DNA of 60,527 bases from Singulisphaera sp. (GCA_027451445.1 DAIDJG010000324.1:1-60527); one strand, 5' to 3'. Shown: positions 25,383 to 35,966, counted from the first letter of the stretch. A program made the numbers and translations. The notes: generated by a model not told the origin, from the letters alone.

Positions 25383-27584
25383 TTGGAACCACCGCTCGTC
25401 TGGGCCCTTGGGTTTGCAAACGGTCCGCTCCTCTGGGGCCTGGGCGCGGCCTCCGTGCCGATCATCATTCACCTGCTCAACCGGCGCAAGTTTCGCGAGA
25501 TGCGCTGGGCGGCGATGCAATTCCTGCTCGCGGCGATTCGCAAGAACTCGCGGCGGATTCGGATCGAGCAATGGATCCTCCTGGCGGTCCGCACACTCCT
25601 CATCATCTGCATCGTCTGCGCGATGGCGAAGCCGTTCCTCGAAAGCGTCGGCGCGCTCCCCGTGCTCGCGGGCCAGCGGACGCACCGCGTCCTGGTTCTC
25701 GACGGCTCCCTCAGCATGGGCTACACGGACGGCGATGTGACTCGCTTCGAGCAGGCCAAGCACCTCGCAGAACAGCTTGTCAAAGATGCCCGCCGCGGTG
25801 ATGCGATCAGCGTCGTGGTGATGGGCGACCCGCCCCGCGTCGTGATCGGCGATCCTTCGCCTAACCACACCGAGGTCCTCAAGGAGATCAACGAGATCAC
25901 CCTCCCGCACGGCGACACCGACCTCACGGCAAGTTTCAACGCCGTCGACAGGGTGCTCGAAGCGTCGACCATCAGCCAGAAGGAGGTCGTCTTCCTCACC
26001 GATCTCCAGGCCGCCAGTTGGCGGAAGCAGGACGCGGCGAAGGATGAAGGTCTCAAACGGGTCCTCGCCCGGCTCGAGTCGCGCAAGCCGCGCTCCGTCG
26101 TCATCGACCTCGGCAAGCAAGGCGGTGAAAACCGAGCCGTCACGAGCCTCCGGCTGACCGAGCCGATCATCACCGTGGGATCGACGGCGCTCGTGCACGC
26201 GGTGATCCACAACTTCGGTCCGGACAAGGTCGAAGGCGCACGCGTGCGGCTGCTCGTGGACGGCCAGCTCGGGCCGGAACAACCACGCGACTTGCCGGTC
26301 GGTGAAGATATCCCCGTCGTCTTCAACCACACGTTCACGTCGCCTGGCGACCACCTCGTTGAAGTGCAGATCGACGACGACCCGCTCAAGCTCGACAACC
26401 ACCGCTGGCTGGCCGTACCTGTGCGCGAGACCCTGAACGTCCTGCTCGTGGACGGCCACTTCAAGAGCGAGCCCTTCCAGGCGGAGACCGACTACCTGGC
26501 CCAGGCACTCAGCCCCGCAGCGGGGTCGGAAGGAACACCGTCGACGATCCACGCCGAGGTCGTTGCCGAATCGCAGCTCTCCCGGCGCGACCTGGCACCG
26601 TACGACGCGGTCATGATCTGCAACATGGCCCAGTTCACCGAGTCGGAGGTCTCCGCGCTCGACGACTATCTCAAACAGGGCGGGGGCATCGTCTTCTTCG
26701 GGGGCGACCAGGTCGTCGCTGATAACTACAACCGCCTCCTCTACGCCGACGGCAAGGGCATCCTTCCCGCGGCCATCGGCCCGTACGTGGGTGACGCGTC
26801 GAAGAAAGAATCCGGTTTCGGGTTCAACGCCCTGGGTTTCAAGCACCCGCTCGTCAAGGCGTTCGCCGGCGAGTCGGACCCCGTCATGGCTGGCCTCACC
26901 AGCACGAAGACCTGGCAGTTCCAGAAGCTGAAACTGCCCAAATCGTCGACCGCGGAAGTCGCGCTCGCGTTCGACAACGGCGACCCCGCAGTGATCCAGA
27001 CCACGCGCTCTCGGGGCACCGTCATCCAGGTCGCCACGTCGGCCGACGCCGGCTGGACGAGCTGGCCGCTGCACCCAAGCTTTCCGCCCGTCATGGAGCA
27101 GCTTGTCCTCCAGGCCGCGGCGGGCCGGCTGGCCGAACGGAATGTGAGGGTCGGCCAACCCCTCGATCAGGCGCTCCCGGCCACGGGCGCCTCCGCGCCG
27201 GTAACGGTGGTCGCGCCCGATGGCCGATCCCTTCCCTCGAAGCTGCAAGGGGCAGGGGGGGTGAGCCAGCTCCACTACGAGGCGACCGACCTGTCCGGAC
27301 CCTACCAGGTCAAGATCGGCCCACCTCTGGCGCTGGACGTAACCTTCGCCGCGAACCCCGACCCGGCCGAGAGCAACCCGTCCAAGCTCGACCGCGCCGG
27401 TCTGGCCGACGCCGTTCCCGGCTGGAGCTTCGCCTATCTCACGAACTGGCGCGAGCTGACGGGAAACGCTGCTGCCGTCAGCCGGCAAGGCGAGCTTCAC
27501 CGCTCTTTACTGTATATGGTCCTCGTACTGCTCATGGTCGAATCGATCCTCGCCTGGCGCTTCGGGCATCACGCGCCTCAATGA
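25383..27584 (+). CDS. BatA-type N-terminal membrane domain plus VWA protein
   Basis: A 733-aa membrane protein, TTG start with GAGGAG 6 nt upstream. Seen: the N-terminal BatA signature GLGAASVPIIIHLLNRRKF and RWAAMQFLLAA, a second helix LLAVRTLLIICIVCAMAKPFL, then a VWA domain with LVLDGSLSMG (DxSxS MIDAS), immunoglobulin-like and class-I glutamine-amidotransferase-like parts (YDAVMICNMAQFTESEV...), and a C-terminal helix (LLYMVLVLLMVESILAWRFG). Two or three helices anchor a large domain on one face. Known: aerotolerance BatA-like proteins are encoded next to MoxR. It follows the HEPN/BolA-like insertion by 85 bp. Likely a partner or client of the MoxR ATPase. Confidence 0.88.
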   Translation: MEPPLVWALGFANGPLLWGLGAASVPIIIHLLNRRKFREMRWAAMQFLLAAIRKNSRRIRIEQWILLAVRTLLIICIVCAMAKPFLESVGALPVLAGQRTHRVLVLDGSLSMGYTDGDVTRFEQAKHLAEQLVKDARRGDAISVVVMGDPPRVVIGDPSPNHTEVLKEINEITLPHGDTDLTASFNAVDRVLEASTISQKEVVFLTDLQAASWRKQDAAKDEGLKRVLARLESRKPRSVVIDLGKQGGENRAVTSLRLTEPIITVGSTALVHAVIHNFGPDKVEGARVRLLVDGQLGPEQPRDLPVGEDIPVVFNHTFTSPGDHLVEVQIDDDPLKLDNHRWLAVPVRETLNVLLVDGHFKSEPFQAETDYLAQALSPAAGSEGTPSTIHAEVVAESQLSRRDLAPYDAVMICNMAQFTESEVSALDDYLKQGGGIVFFGGDQVVADNYNRLLYADGKGILPAAIGPYVGDASKKESGFGFNALGFKHPLVKAFAGESDPVMAGLTSTKTWQFQKLKLPKSSTAEVALAFDNGDPAVIQTTRSRGTVIQVATSADAGWTSWPLHPSFPPVMEQLVLQAAAGRLAERNVRVGQPLDQALPATGASAPVTVVAPDGRSLPSKLQGAGGVSQLHYEATDLSGPYQVKIGPPLALDVTFAANPDPAESNPSKLDRAGLADAVPGWSFAYLTNWRELTGNAAAVSRQGELHRSLLYMVLVLLMVESILAWRFGHHAPQ

Positions 27585-27617
27585 TCAAATCCGCCCAACC
27601 CTTGGGGGCTCTCGCAC

Positions 27618-30023
27618 GTGTGGGACTGGCTGCTAAGACGTCTGGCGGATCGACTCGGAGTGGAACCGGCAAGGGCCGGTGAGGCGATCGTTCCCCATAT
27701 TCGGTTCGAACAACCCTGGCCCCAGGCCGTCACGCTGCTGGTCGTCGCCGGCTGCGCTGCGCTCATCGTCTGGCTCTACCGGCGCGAGGGGTCGGCATCC
27801 CTCGCCTACAAGCTGTGTCTCGCCGCACTGCGGCTCACGCTCGTCGTTCTCACCGTCTTCATGCTGTCGGAAGCCGTACTCTCGGTGGAGCGGACCGGCC
27901 TGCCGTATTTTGTCATCATGGTGGACGACTCGGCGAGCGAGCAGATCGTCGACCAGTTCGAGAACCCCCGCACCAAGGCGGCGGTCGCGGAGCTCGCCAA
28001 GCACTCTTCGCAGCCCGAGCCTAACCGCCTCGCCGTGGCCGAGGGGTTTCTCGTCCAGGACAACGCACGCCTGATCGCGGAGCTGCAGAAGCAGAACAAG
28101 GTGCGCCTTTACCTCGTCTCGGGGACACCGAGGCTCCTCGCCGAAGTCGACAAGCCGGAGGAGATCAAAGCTGCCGTCGAAAAGCTGCGCAAGGTCGCGC
28201 CGACAGGCGGCCAGAGCAAACTTGGCGACGGAGTCCGCGAAATCCTCACCGAGCTGCGCGGGGTACCCCCGTCGGCGTTCGTGCTGTTCAGCGACGGCCA
28301 GACCACCGACGGTGAGTCGCTCGCGAAGGCCGCCGAGCTGGCGGCGAAGAAGGGTGTTCCGATCTACACGGTGGGACTCGGCAGCCCCGAGCCGGCTCGT
28401 GATCTCGAGCTCACCGAGCTGCTCGTCGACGACGTGGTGTTCGTCGACGACATGGTTCGGTTTCAGGCCAAGCTGCTTGCGCGGGGGTTCAATGGACAGG
28501 AGGTCACGATCCGCCTCAAGGAACGCGACGCGAAATCCGCGGACGCCAAGGAGGCACGCGTCATTGAGTCGACAACGGTGACAGCTCCGCCTGACAATCA
28601 GCCCAAACGCGTCGAAATCGGCCACCGCCCAAAGCAAACAGGCGAAGTCATTTACACGTTGGAGATCGACCCACGCCCGCGCGAGCTCCAGACGGAGAAC
28701 AATCGCATCGAGCGCACCGTCAATGTTCGCAAGGAGAAACTCAAGGTTCTCTTCGTCGACAATGAGCCGCGGTATGAATATCGCTACTTGAAAAACTACC
28801 TCGAGCGTGAGGAGACGATCAATCTGAGCGTTGTGCTCCTCTCGTCCGACCAGCAATACAGCGAGCAGGATCGTTCCGCCCTCTCCACGTTCCCGGCGGC
28901 CAAGGATGAGCTCTTTGGCTACGATGTCGTCCTGGTCGGAGACGCCGATCCGAGCTTCATGAGCCAGTCTCAAATGCAGAACCTCGTCGAGTTCGTCACC
29001 CAGAAGGGCGGAGGCATCCTGTTTATCGCGGGTGAGAACTTCGACCCACTGAGCTACAAGGGATCACCGCTCGAGCTCTTGCTTCCCATCGAACTGGCCG
29101 AAGCGCGTAATCCGACGGCTCTCGGCAATGCGCTGAGCGCGTTCAGGCCGGAGCTGACGGTCGAAGGGCGGGGCAGCCCGATCTTCCGGTTCGGCGACGA
29201 CGAGGCATCGAGCAACCAGGTCTGGCAGAATCTGCCCGAGCTCTTTTGGCTCATCGAGTGCCCGCGCAAAAAGCCAGCCGCGGTGGTCCTGGCGGAACAT
29301 CCGACACTGACCGGTTCCGACGGCAAGCTGCCGGTCATGCTTTATCAGTTTGTGGGCGCGGGGAAGTCGATGCTCAACACGATCGACGACACCTGGCGCT
29401 GGCGCTTCCGGGTGGGCGATCGTTATTTCGGGCGTTACTGGATTCAGACGATCCGTTTTCTGGCGCGCTCAAAGCTGCTCGGCCAGAAACAGGCCGAGTT
29501 GCTGACCGACCGCCGGCGCTACCAGCGGAACCAGCCGATTCAGATCCGCGTCCGGTTCCCGAACCCGGCCCTCGCGCCGGCATCGGGCGAGGTGAACGTC
29601 CAGATCGAGCAAAAAGGTCAGGCGCGAACCCTGAAGCTCAAGACAGCGCCGGGCTCGAAGAACATTTTCGAGGGCGCACTGCCGCAGGCGCCCGAGGGCG
29701 AGTATACCGTACGCCTTCTGCCTCCTCCCGTGCTCGAAGGCCCGATCCCAACCTCAACCTTCCGGGTCGATCCGCCCGCCGGTGAGCTCGAACGTCCGCA
29801 AATGAACGAACCGGAGCTCCTGCGCGTGGCGCAGACGACCGGCGGCAAGTTCTACACGCCCGAAACGGTTCAGACGCTTCTGAAAGATCTCCCCAAGCCG
29901 CAGAAGGTACCTCTGGATACCGATCCGCCGATCCCGCTCTGGAACACCTGGCCGGTGCTGGCGCTGTTCCTGGTCGTGCTCACGGGAGAATGGTTGTTGA
30001 GAAAACGCAAGCAGATGGTATGA
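27618..30023 (+). CDS. Large membrane VWA / amidotransferase-like protein
   Basis: An 801-aa protein with GTG start 33 bp after the previous gene. Seen: two N-terminal helices (about 34-54 and 66-88), a VWA domain beginning at IMVDDSASEQ (DxSxS) and continuing to FVLFSDGQTTDGESL, beta-sandwich repeats, a glutamine-amidotransferase-like domain (VLFVDNEPRYEYRYLKNYL... GGGILFIAGE) that lacks a clear catalytic Cys, and a C-terminal helix (WPVLALFLVVLTGEWLLRKRK). The general plan matches the preceding protein, so the two probably pair. It extends the MoxR envelope operon. Confidence 0.85.
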   Translation: MWDWLLRRLADRLGVEPARAGEAIVPHIRFEQPWPQAVTLLVVAGCAALIVWLYRREGSASLAYKLCLAALRLTLVVLTVFMLSEAVLSVERTGLPYFVIMVDDSASEQIVDQFENPRTKAAVAELAKHSSQPEPNRLAVAEGFLVQDNARLIAELQKQNKVRLYLVSGTPRLLAEVDKPEEIKAAVEKLRKVAPTGGQSKLGDGVREILTELRGVPPSAFVLFSDGQTTDGESLAKAAELAAKKGVPIYTVGLGSPEPARDLELTELLVDDVVFVDDMVRFQAKLLARGFNGQEVTIRLKERDAKSADAKEARVIESTTVTAPPDNQPKRVEIGHRPKQTGEVIYTLEIDPRPRELQTENNRIERTVNVRKEKLKVLFVDNEPRYEYRYLKNYLEREETINLSVVLLSSDQQYSEQDRSALSTFPAAKDELFGYDVVLVGDADPSFMSQSQMQNLVEFVTQKGGGILFIAGENFDPLSYKGSPLELLLPIELAEARNPTALGNALSAFRPELTVEGRGSPIFRFGDDEASSNQVWQNLPELFWLIECPRKKPAAVVLAEHPTLTGSDGKLPVMLYQFVGAGKSMLNTIDDTWRWRFRVGDRYFGRYWIQTIRFLARSKLLGQKQAELLTDRRRYQRNQPIQIRVRFPNPALAPASGEVNVQIEQKGQARTLKLKTAPGSKNIFEGALPQAPEGEYTVRLLPPPVLEGPIPTSTFRVDPPAGELERPQMNEPELLRVAQTTGGKFYTPETVQTLLKDLPKPQKVPLDTDPPIPLWNTWPVLALFLVVLTGEWLLRKRKQMV

Positions 30024-30072
30024 TTACCCTTAGAGAGAAGCTCGCCCGGCGCCTGCCGGGCTGGAGGCCACG

Positions 30073-33000
30073 ATGAGCGCCCAACGTCTGGAATCGCGGA
30101 TCGCCCGCCTGCGCGGGCAAGTGCGCAGACTGCTGGCCTTGTACGGGATCGGCTGGGTCGTCGCCCTTCTCATTCCGTTGATCATCGTGGCCGGTCTTGC
30201 CGATTGGGCCATTCATCTTGACCTCGCCGTGCGCCTCATGGTGCTGGCGCTGGTGGTCGGCGTCGCCGTCTGGATGACGCTGAACTACGTGATCACACCG
30301 CTCATCGTGCGGTTTCAGGATCTCGACATCGCATTACGGATCGAGGAACGCTGGCCTGGCCTGAACGACCGGCTGGCGAGCACGGTGCAGTTCCTCCGGA
30401 TGGCGGCCGACGACGAGAGCATGGGCTCGTCATCGATGCGGGCGGCCACGGTCCGGCAGACGCTGGAAGAGACGGAGTTCATCGACTTCCGGAAGGTGAT
30501 CGAGCCCCGGCCGGTGATCCGCGCATTGTCGCTGGCGTCCGGTTCGCTGCTGGTCGCGCTGCTTTTCCTGGCGAGCGCTCCGCAACTGAGCACCATCGCG
30601 ATGCGGCGTCTCTTTATCCCGTTCGGCGGCGATCGTTGGCCGCAGATGACGCACCTCACCTTGCTGGAGAACGAGACTCCCCGCAAGGTGGCCCGGGGCG
30701 ACTCGTTCACGCTGGCCGTCGGCATCGGCAAGAAAGATCGCGTGCCAAGCTCGGCCAAGGTGACCTACCGCTTTGAGGACGGTGAAGTCGCTACGGAGTC
30801 CCTACGGTCGTTCGAGGGAGGAATCTTCCGGGGCCGAATCGAGACGGTCACGAAACCGTTCACGTTCTCGGTGGCCGCCGGAGACGATACGACCTCGATT
30901 CGCAATTTGAGCGTCGCGGTTGTGCCGCCTCCGGCCCTGAAGGATGCGACTCTCACGCTCGTCTCCCCTGAGTACACCGGGCTCGCACCCCAAGTCATGG
31001 CCCCAGGGCGTACCCAGATCCGTGCCGTGGAAGGAACCCGCATCGAGATCAAGGCGCTCGCGAACAAGCCGCTGAAGTCGTCGGTTCTCCAGCTCGGCGA
31101 GACCACCTCCGACGCCAAGATCCTTTTCGACGCGACTCGGACACAGTTCACCACGTACTTCAACGTCAAGGACTCGACCCCGTTCTGGTTCGATCTGAGA
31201 GACACCGAGGGGTTCCGCTCGCGCGAGGCCGTCCGCTTTGACCTGCGAGCGATCCGCGACGAGGCGCCTCGCGTCGTCATCGACGACCCGGCAAACGATC
31301 GCGACGTCCCGGTGCAAGCGACGATTCCGGTGACGTTCACGGTGGACGACGACTTCGGTATTCAGACCGCCCGGCTCCTCTACCAGGTCGCCCGGGGCGA
31401 TTCCGAACCGTCGCAGGACGTCGTGCTGCCGCTCTTCGACGGACAGGATCGGCGCGAAGGACTCGTCAAGCATCGGGAGATCCACTACGAGTGGAACCTT
31501 GCGCCGCTGAAGCTGACCCCCGGCTCGATCATCACCTTCCACGCCGACGCGCGCGACTTCGACAACCTGAAAGGTCCGAACGTCGGCAAGAGCCGTGAGC
31601 TGCGCTTGCGCATCCTTTCCGACGAGGACATCTCGCGACAGCTCGACGACCAGCGACGAGAAATTCGCGAAACCGCAGCGCGCACGCTCGCAATGCAAGA
31701 GCAAGCCAAGACGCCGGTCGACGAAGCCCTCAGGATGCTGTCGAAGTCGGACAAACTGTCGAACCAAAACCGCGACGATCTCAAGAACGCCGAGATGATT
31801 CAGCGCCAGGTGGCGAACCAGATCAACAACCGCACCGACGGCCTGGACCAAAAGGTCAAGAACTTCATCCGCGACCTCAAGAACTTCAAGATCGCCAACC
31901 CCGACGCTCAGAAACAGATGGAGGAGATGCGGGCCGGCATCGAACGGATCCGCGAGAACCACCTCGGTCCGGCCGAACAAGGACTGTCGCGCTCCACGAA
32001 ACGGCTCGACGACGGGGCACAAAACGCCAGGCCCGAGCCTGGGGCCAAACCAGACGGCGCTGACGCCGACGGCGCTCAAGCCAAAGCCAAAAACGCCGGC
32101 GAGCCAGCAGGAGCAAAGCCTCAAGCGGAACCCACGAAAGCGGCGGGTACGCCGTCGGAGAAGGGTACATCAAAGAGCGAGAACGGCGAACAGGGCAAAC
32201 CGTCACCGGACTCCAAGCCGGCGGGCAACGATGCCGAAAAGGGCGCGTCGAAGCCGCAGGGCGGCCAGCCTGACGCGGGATCCCAACCCCAATCCAAAGA
32301 CGCCGCACGCGACGCCGCTCGCAAGAACGACCATCCCGCGCAAAAACCCGCCGATGCGGCCAGGATCGACCTCGCCGAAGCGCAGGAAAACCAGAAGGCC
32401 GTCGTCAACGAACTCCGCCAGATGCTCGAGGGGCTCGGCGAGTTCGAAACCTATCGTGGACTCGTCAAGGACGCACAAAGCCTGGCCAAGGAACACGACC
32501 AGGTCATGAAACAAGCTGCGGACGAGGCGAATAAACCCGAGCTCACCGGCAAGGCGCCGGAGAACCTCACCGGCGAGCAGAAGGGCAATCTCTCGAACCT
32601 CGCAGCGCGGCAGAACCAGGTCTCCAAGGGGCTCCAGGAACTGCTCGAAAAGATGGAAGAGATGGCCAAACGGCTCGACGAAAGCGAGCCGCTCGCCGCC
32701 TCCGCCCTCCGAGGCGCCGCCGAGGACGCCAGGAAACAAGGGACCGCGGCCAAGCTCGGGGAAGCCGCGGACCAGCTCGAAAAGAACCAGATGAGCTCGG
32801 CGCGTTCCAATCAGGAACGGGCCCGTCAGGACCTCAGAGACCTCGTTGACGCGATTCAAAATCGTCGCGAACGCGAGCTCTCTCGACTCGTCAAGGAGCT
32901 GAAAAACGCTGAGGCCGAACTCAAGAAGCTCAACGAGCGCCAGGCCAAGAACCTCAAGAAAACCCAGGAAGCGCAGAAAAACCCGGATGCGAAGGAGCGA

Positions 33001-33927
33001 GCCGAACAGCTCAAGCGACTCGCCAAGGAACAACAAGAGATCCAGGACGAGCTCAAACGGCAGCTCAAACGCCTCTCGAAACTGAACGCCGAGGCCGCCG
33101 CCCGCGCCGGGAACCGCGCGGTCGCCAAGATGGGTAAAGCCCAGCAAGACCTTGACCAGGACGAGGCCGACCAGGCCGGGAAGGACCAGGAAGACGCCCT
33201 CGCCGACCTCGAGGAAGCCGAGGAACGAACTCGCGAAGCGCGCAAGGACGCCGAAGAAATGCTCGCGATGGAACAACTCCAAAAAGTCGGCGATCAACTC
33301 AAATCCGTTGCCGAACGGCAGGCCAAGATGGTCGACGACACCGTCGCGTTTGAGAAACTGCGCGTCAGCACGGGCGACAACCTTTCCATTGCCCAAAAGA
33401 AGGGCATTCGGCGCCTGGGACGCGTCCAGGAGGGCATCAAGGAAGAGACCGACGAGCTGACGGAGAAACTCGAAGGAGCCACCGTCTTCGCGCTGACTTT
33501 GAAGCAAGCCAGCGAGGGAATGGCCACCGCGGCCCAACGTTTGCAGTCGGTGAAAACCGACGAAGACACTCAGCGTGCAACCCGCTCGGCTTCGAAACGC
33601 TTCCAGCAGCTCCTCGAAGCCCTGAAAGCTGATTCGCCCAAGCCGGGCGATCAACAGCAACAAGGAGGCGGGGGCGACCAAGGAGGCGGAGGGGGCGCTG
33701 GTGGAGCAGGGGATGGAATTCCCGCCGCCGCTCAGCTCAAAATGCTCAAAGCCCTTCAGCAAGAAATCAACGACCGGACCGACGTCTTCGACGAACTCCG
33801 GCGCCGAAATAAGACCCTCACTCCCGAGCAAACCGCCGAACTCGAACGCCTCCAAACCGACCAGGGCACCATCGCGGATCTCGCCCGCGACCTGACCCGG
33901 CCCAAGCACGACGACGGGGAGGAATGA
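30073..33927 (+). CDS. Giant DUF4175-like membrane protein with long coiled coils
   Basis: A 1284-aa protein, ATG with GGAGG about 6 nt upstream. Seen: three N-terminal membrane helices (about 25-45, 50-78, 150-172), beta-rich Ig-like repeats (about 190-510), a helical region, a low-complexity Lys/Pro/Gly/Asn-rich linker (about 650-760), long heptad-type coiled coils rich in Lys/Glu/Gln (about 765-1190), and a Gly/Gln-rich segment (about 1197-1217). The plan resembles DUF4175 proteins found with MoxR/VWA genes. Its ATGA overlap with the next gene implies coupling. No enzyme motif is seen; a structural role spanning periplasm or envelope is inferred. Confidence 0.78.
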   Translation: MSAQRLESRIARLRGQVRRLLALYGIGWVVALLIPLIIVAGLADWAIHLDLAVRLMVLALVVGVAVWMTLNYVITPLIVRFQDLDIALRIEERWPGLNDRLASTVQFLRMAADDESMGSSSMRAATVRQTLEETEFIDFRKVIEPRPVIRALSLASGSLLVALLFLASAPQLSTIAMRRLFIPFGGDRWPQMTHLTLLENETPRKVARGDSFTLAVGIGKKDRVPSSAKVTYRFEDGEVATESLRSFEGGIFRGRIETVTKPFTFSVAAGDDTTSIRNLSVAVVPPPALKDATLTLVSPEYTGLAPQVMAPGRTQIRAVEGTRIEIKALANKPLKSSVLQLGETTSDAKILFDATRTQFTTYFNVKDSTPFWFDLRDTEGFRSREAVRFDLRAIRDEAPRVVIDDPANDRDVPVQATIPVTFTVDDDFGIQTARLLYQVARGDSEPSQDVVLPLFDGQDRREGLVKHREIHYEWNLAPLKLTPGSIITFHADARDFDNLKGPNVGKSRELRLRILSDEDISRQLDDQRREIRETAARTLAMQEQAKTPVDEALRMLSKSDKLSNQNRDDLKNAEMIQRQVANQINNRTDGLDQKVKNFIRDLKNFKIANPDAQKQMEEMRAGIERIRENHLGPAEQGLSRSTKRLDDGAQNARPEPGAKPDGADADGAQAKAKNAGEPAGAKPQAEPTKAAGTPSEKGTSKSENGEQGKPSPDSKPAGNDAEKGASKPQGGQPDAGSQPQSKDAARDAARKNDHPAQKPADAARIDLAEAQENQKAVVNELRQMLEGLGEFETYRGLVKDAQSLAKEHDQVMKQAADEANKPELTGKAPENLTGEQKGNLSNLAARQNQVSKGLQELLEKMEEMAKRLDESEPLAASALRGAAEDARKQGTAAKLGEAADQLEKNQMSSARSNQERARQDLRDLVDAIQNRRERELSRLVKELKNAEAELKKLNERQAKNLKKTQEAQKNPDAKERAEQLKRLAKEQQEIQDELKRQLKRLSKLNAEAAARAGNRAVAKMGKAQQDLDQDEADQAGKDQEDALADLEEAEERTREARKDAEEMLAMEQLQKVGDQLKSVAERQAKMVDDTVAFEKLRVSTGDNLSIAQKKGIRRLGRVQEGIKEETDELTEKLEGATVFALTLKQASEGMATAAQRLQSVKTDEDTQRATRSASKRFQQLLEALKADSPKPGDQQQQGGGGDQGGGGGAGGAGDGIPAAAQLKMLKALQQEINDRTDVFDELRRRNKTLTPEQTAELERLQTDQGTIADLARDLTRPKHDDGEE

Positions 33928-34835
33928 TCATGTCCACGAGACTCAAAATATTGCACGTCGCGCTCTTTGCCGGATTCATGCTGGTCGGCGCAGCAGCGCT
34001 GCCTGCGCAGGAGCCATCGAAGGGCAAGGACGATGACCTCGATAGCTTCCTCAAGAAGATCGACAAGTCGGCCAAGCCCGTTCCCCCCGTGAAGCCTCAG
34101 ACCGGTCCCAAAAAGGACGGCGAGCCGTCGAGGGGAAGCGTTTCGGATAAAGACAAGGACATTGATAAATTCCTGGAAAAACTGGGCGTGACGCCAGAAA
34201 CCCCAGCCCCCGAGGACAAACCGTCCGGACCCGGTGGACCCGGCGACAAGCCCGACCCGGGCGATTCCGGCGAAGGCAAGGAGAAGCAGAAGCCGGATGA
34301 ATTGAAAGGCCGCGACAAGCAGACGGACGAGCATCTGGAAGAGCTTACAGGCCGCCGTCGCAAGCCGAAGAACCAAAAACAGGGTGACGGCAACGGCCCC
34401 CTCTCCGATGTGATCAAGGAGATGCGAGACGTCGAGGAGCGGCTTGGGAAACCTGACACCGGGGAAGAGACCCGGAAGAAACAGACCCAGATCGTCAAGC
34501 AGCTCGACCAGGTGATCCAGCAACTGCGCCGCTCCGGCTCATCCGGCAAGCGGAAACTGGCCCTGGTGCGTCAGGCCGGTCAAAAAGGGAACCAGCAACT
34601 ACCGCTCAATGAGAATCCGGGCAACACTGGCGGCAACGCCCCATTCACGAAGCCCGAAAAGCCCACGAGCAAGCGCTCGATGGCCGGTAGTAAAGATGAG
34701 TGGGGCCATCTCCCGCCCGGACTGCGGGAGGAAATGGATAACGTCTTCAAGGAGGAAGGCCTCCCGTCGCGTGAAGACTTGATCCGCCGCTATTACCTGT
34801 CCCTTTCCAAGAAGTCCCTGGCGCGGGAGGAGTGA
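33924..34835 (+). CDS. Exported low-complexity protein of the MoxR operon
   Basis: A 303-aa protein overlapping the previous gene by ATGA; a second ATG at 33930 is equally possible. Seen: a signal peptide (hydrophobic about 10-28, ending PAQEP), two short related acidic motifs DDDLDSFLKKIDKS and DKDIDKFLEKLGV, Pro/Gly/Lys/Asp-rich disorder, a helical part (about 148-185), and a conserved-looking C-terminus WGHLPPGLREEMDNVFKEEG followed by REDLIRRYY. I do not recognise a named family, but the WG.LPP..R..M.....E..P..Y...I..YY pattern is common in planctomycete operons of this kind. Probably a periplasmic partner of the giant protein. Confidence 0.7.
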   Translation: MIMSTRLKILHVALFAGFMLVGAAALPAQEPSKGKDDDLDSFLKKIDKSAKPVPPVKPQTGPKKDGEPSRGSVSDKDKDIDKFLEKLGVTPETPAPEDKPSGPGGPGDKPDPGDSGEGKEKQKPDELKGRDKQTDEHLEELTGRRRKPKNQKQGDGNGPLSDVIKEMRDVEERLGKPDTGEETRKKQTQIVKQLDQVIQQLRRSGSSGKRKLALVRQAGQKGNQQLPLNENPGNTGGNAPFTKPEKPTSKRSMAGSKDEWGHLPPGLREEMDNVFKEEGLPSREDLIRRYYLSLSKKSLAREE

Positions 34836-35947
34836 TGAACATGTCGTGGCGACGATCGTTCACCAGCCAAACGCTCCGAGTGGTGCTGGCAGCCGGACTG
34901 ATCATGACGGTCCCGACCGGCCCTCGGGCCTGGGCGCAAGAGAAGGCAGAAAAGGGGGGCGGAGGGTTTGCCGAGCCTCGGCTCGGCGATGTGCCCGAAG
35001 GTGCCGCCGAGATGGTTACGGAGCAGACCGATCGCGCGATCAAGAACGGTCTGGCATGGCTCGCGCGCAATCAGAACGCCGATGGGTCCTACGGCAACGG
35101 CACCTATCGCGGCAACATCGCAGTCACGAGCCTGGCGGGGCTTGCTTTCATGGCCTCGGGTTCGAGCCCGGGACGCGGGCCCTATGGCGCCCATATCGAC
35201 AAGGCCCTGCTCTACGTGATGGACAACACGTCGCCCTCCGGTTTCATCGCAGTCTCGGCCGCCTCGACCCACGGGCCCATGTATTCGCATGGTTTTGGAA
35301 CTTTGTTCCTCGCCGAAGCCTACGGGATGACCCATCGGCCCGAGATTCGCGAGAAGTTGCAGAAGGCGGTTCGACTCATCATCGACACCCAAAATGTGGA
35401 AGGCGGGTGGCGCTATCAGCCGGTACGTAAGGATGCGGATCTTTCGGTGACCATTTGCCAGATCAATGCGCTCCGAGCCGCGCGCAACGCCGGTCTGTTC
35501 GTACCCAAGGAAACGGTGGACGGCTGTATTCATTATGTCAAGACATCGCAGAACCCTGATGGCGGGTTTCGGTACATGATCCAGGGCGGGGCGAGCTCGT
35601 TCCCGAGGTCAGCCGCCGGGGTCGTGGCTCTGTACAGCGCGGGGGACTATGACAGCAAGGAAATTGATGCGGGCGTTGCATACTTGCGACAGTACATGCC
35701 CGAGATCAAACTGGGGAGTCGCTACAGCCATTACTTCTACGGTCATTACTACGCAGCCCAGGCCATGTGGATCCGTGGAGGGGACGACTGGAACGCCTGG
35801 TATCCCGCGATTCGCGACGAATTGCTCCGCCGTCAGTCGCCTGCGTCGGGGCACTGGACCGACAGCATCTGCAATGAGTACGGCACGGCAATGGCTCTGA
35901 TCATCCTGCAGATGCCGAACAACTATTTGCCGATTTTCCAACGCTAA
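34835..35947 (+). CDS. Exported prenyltransferase/squalene-oxidase-repeat (terpenoid-cyclase fold) protein
   Basis: A 370-aa protein. Start codons at 34832 (GTG), 34835 (ATG) and 34841 (ATG) all lie in frame near GGGAGGAG; the last is best spaced. Seen: a signal peptide (to about PRAWAQ), then alpha/alpha-barrel repeats with NADGSYGNGTYRGNIAVTSLA, TQNVEGGWRY, SQNPDGGFRYM and NEYGTAMALIILQMP. These G-x-(W/Y/F) blocks are squalene-cyclase-type repeats. No DXDD cyclase motif is seen, so enzymatic cyclisation is unlikely; a periplasmic binding role is inferred. Its start overlaps the stop of the preceding gene. Confidence 0.85.
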   Translation: MNMSWRRSFTSQTLRVVLAAGLIMTVPTGPRAWAQEKAEKGGGGFAEPRLGDVPEGAAEMVTEQTDRAIKNGLAWLARNQNADGSYGNGTYRGNIAVTSLAGLAFMASGSSPGRGPYGAHIDKALLYVMDNTSPSGFIAVSAASTHGPMYSHGFGTLFLAEAYGMTHRPEIREKLQKAVRLIIDTQNVEGGWRYQPVRKDADLSVTICQINALRAARNAGLFVPKETVDGCIHYVKTSQNPDGGFRYMIQGGASSFPRSAAGVVALYSAGDYDSKEIDAGVAYLRQYMPEIKLGSRYSHYFYGHYYAAQAMWIRGGDDWNAWYPAIRDELLRRQSPASGHWTDSICNEYGTAMALIILQMPNNYLPIFQR

Positions 35948-35966
35948 GCGAAAGGCTGTCCTTCCG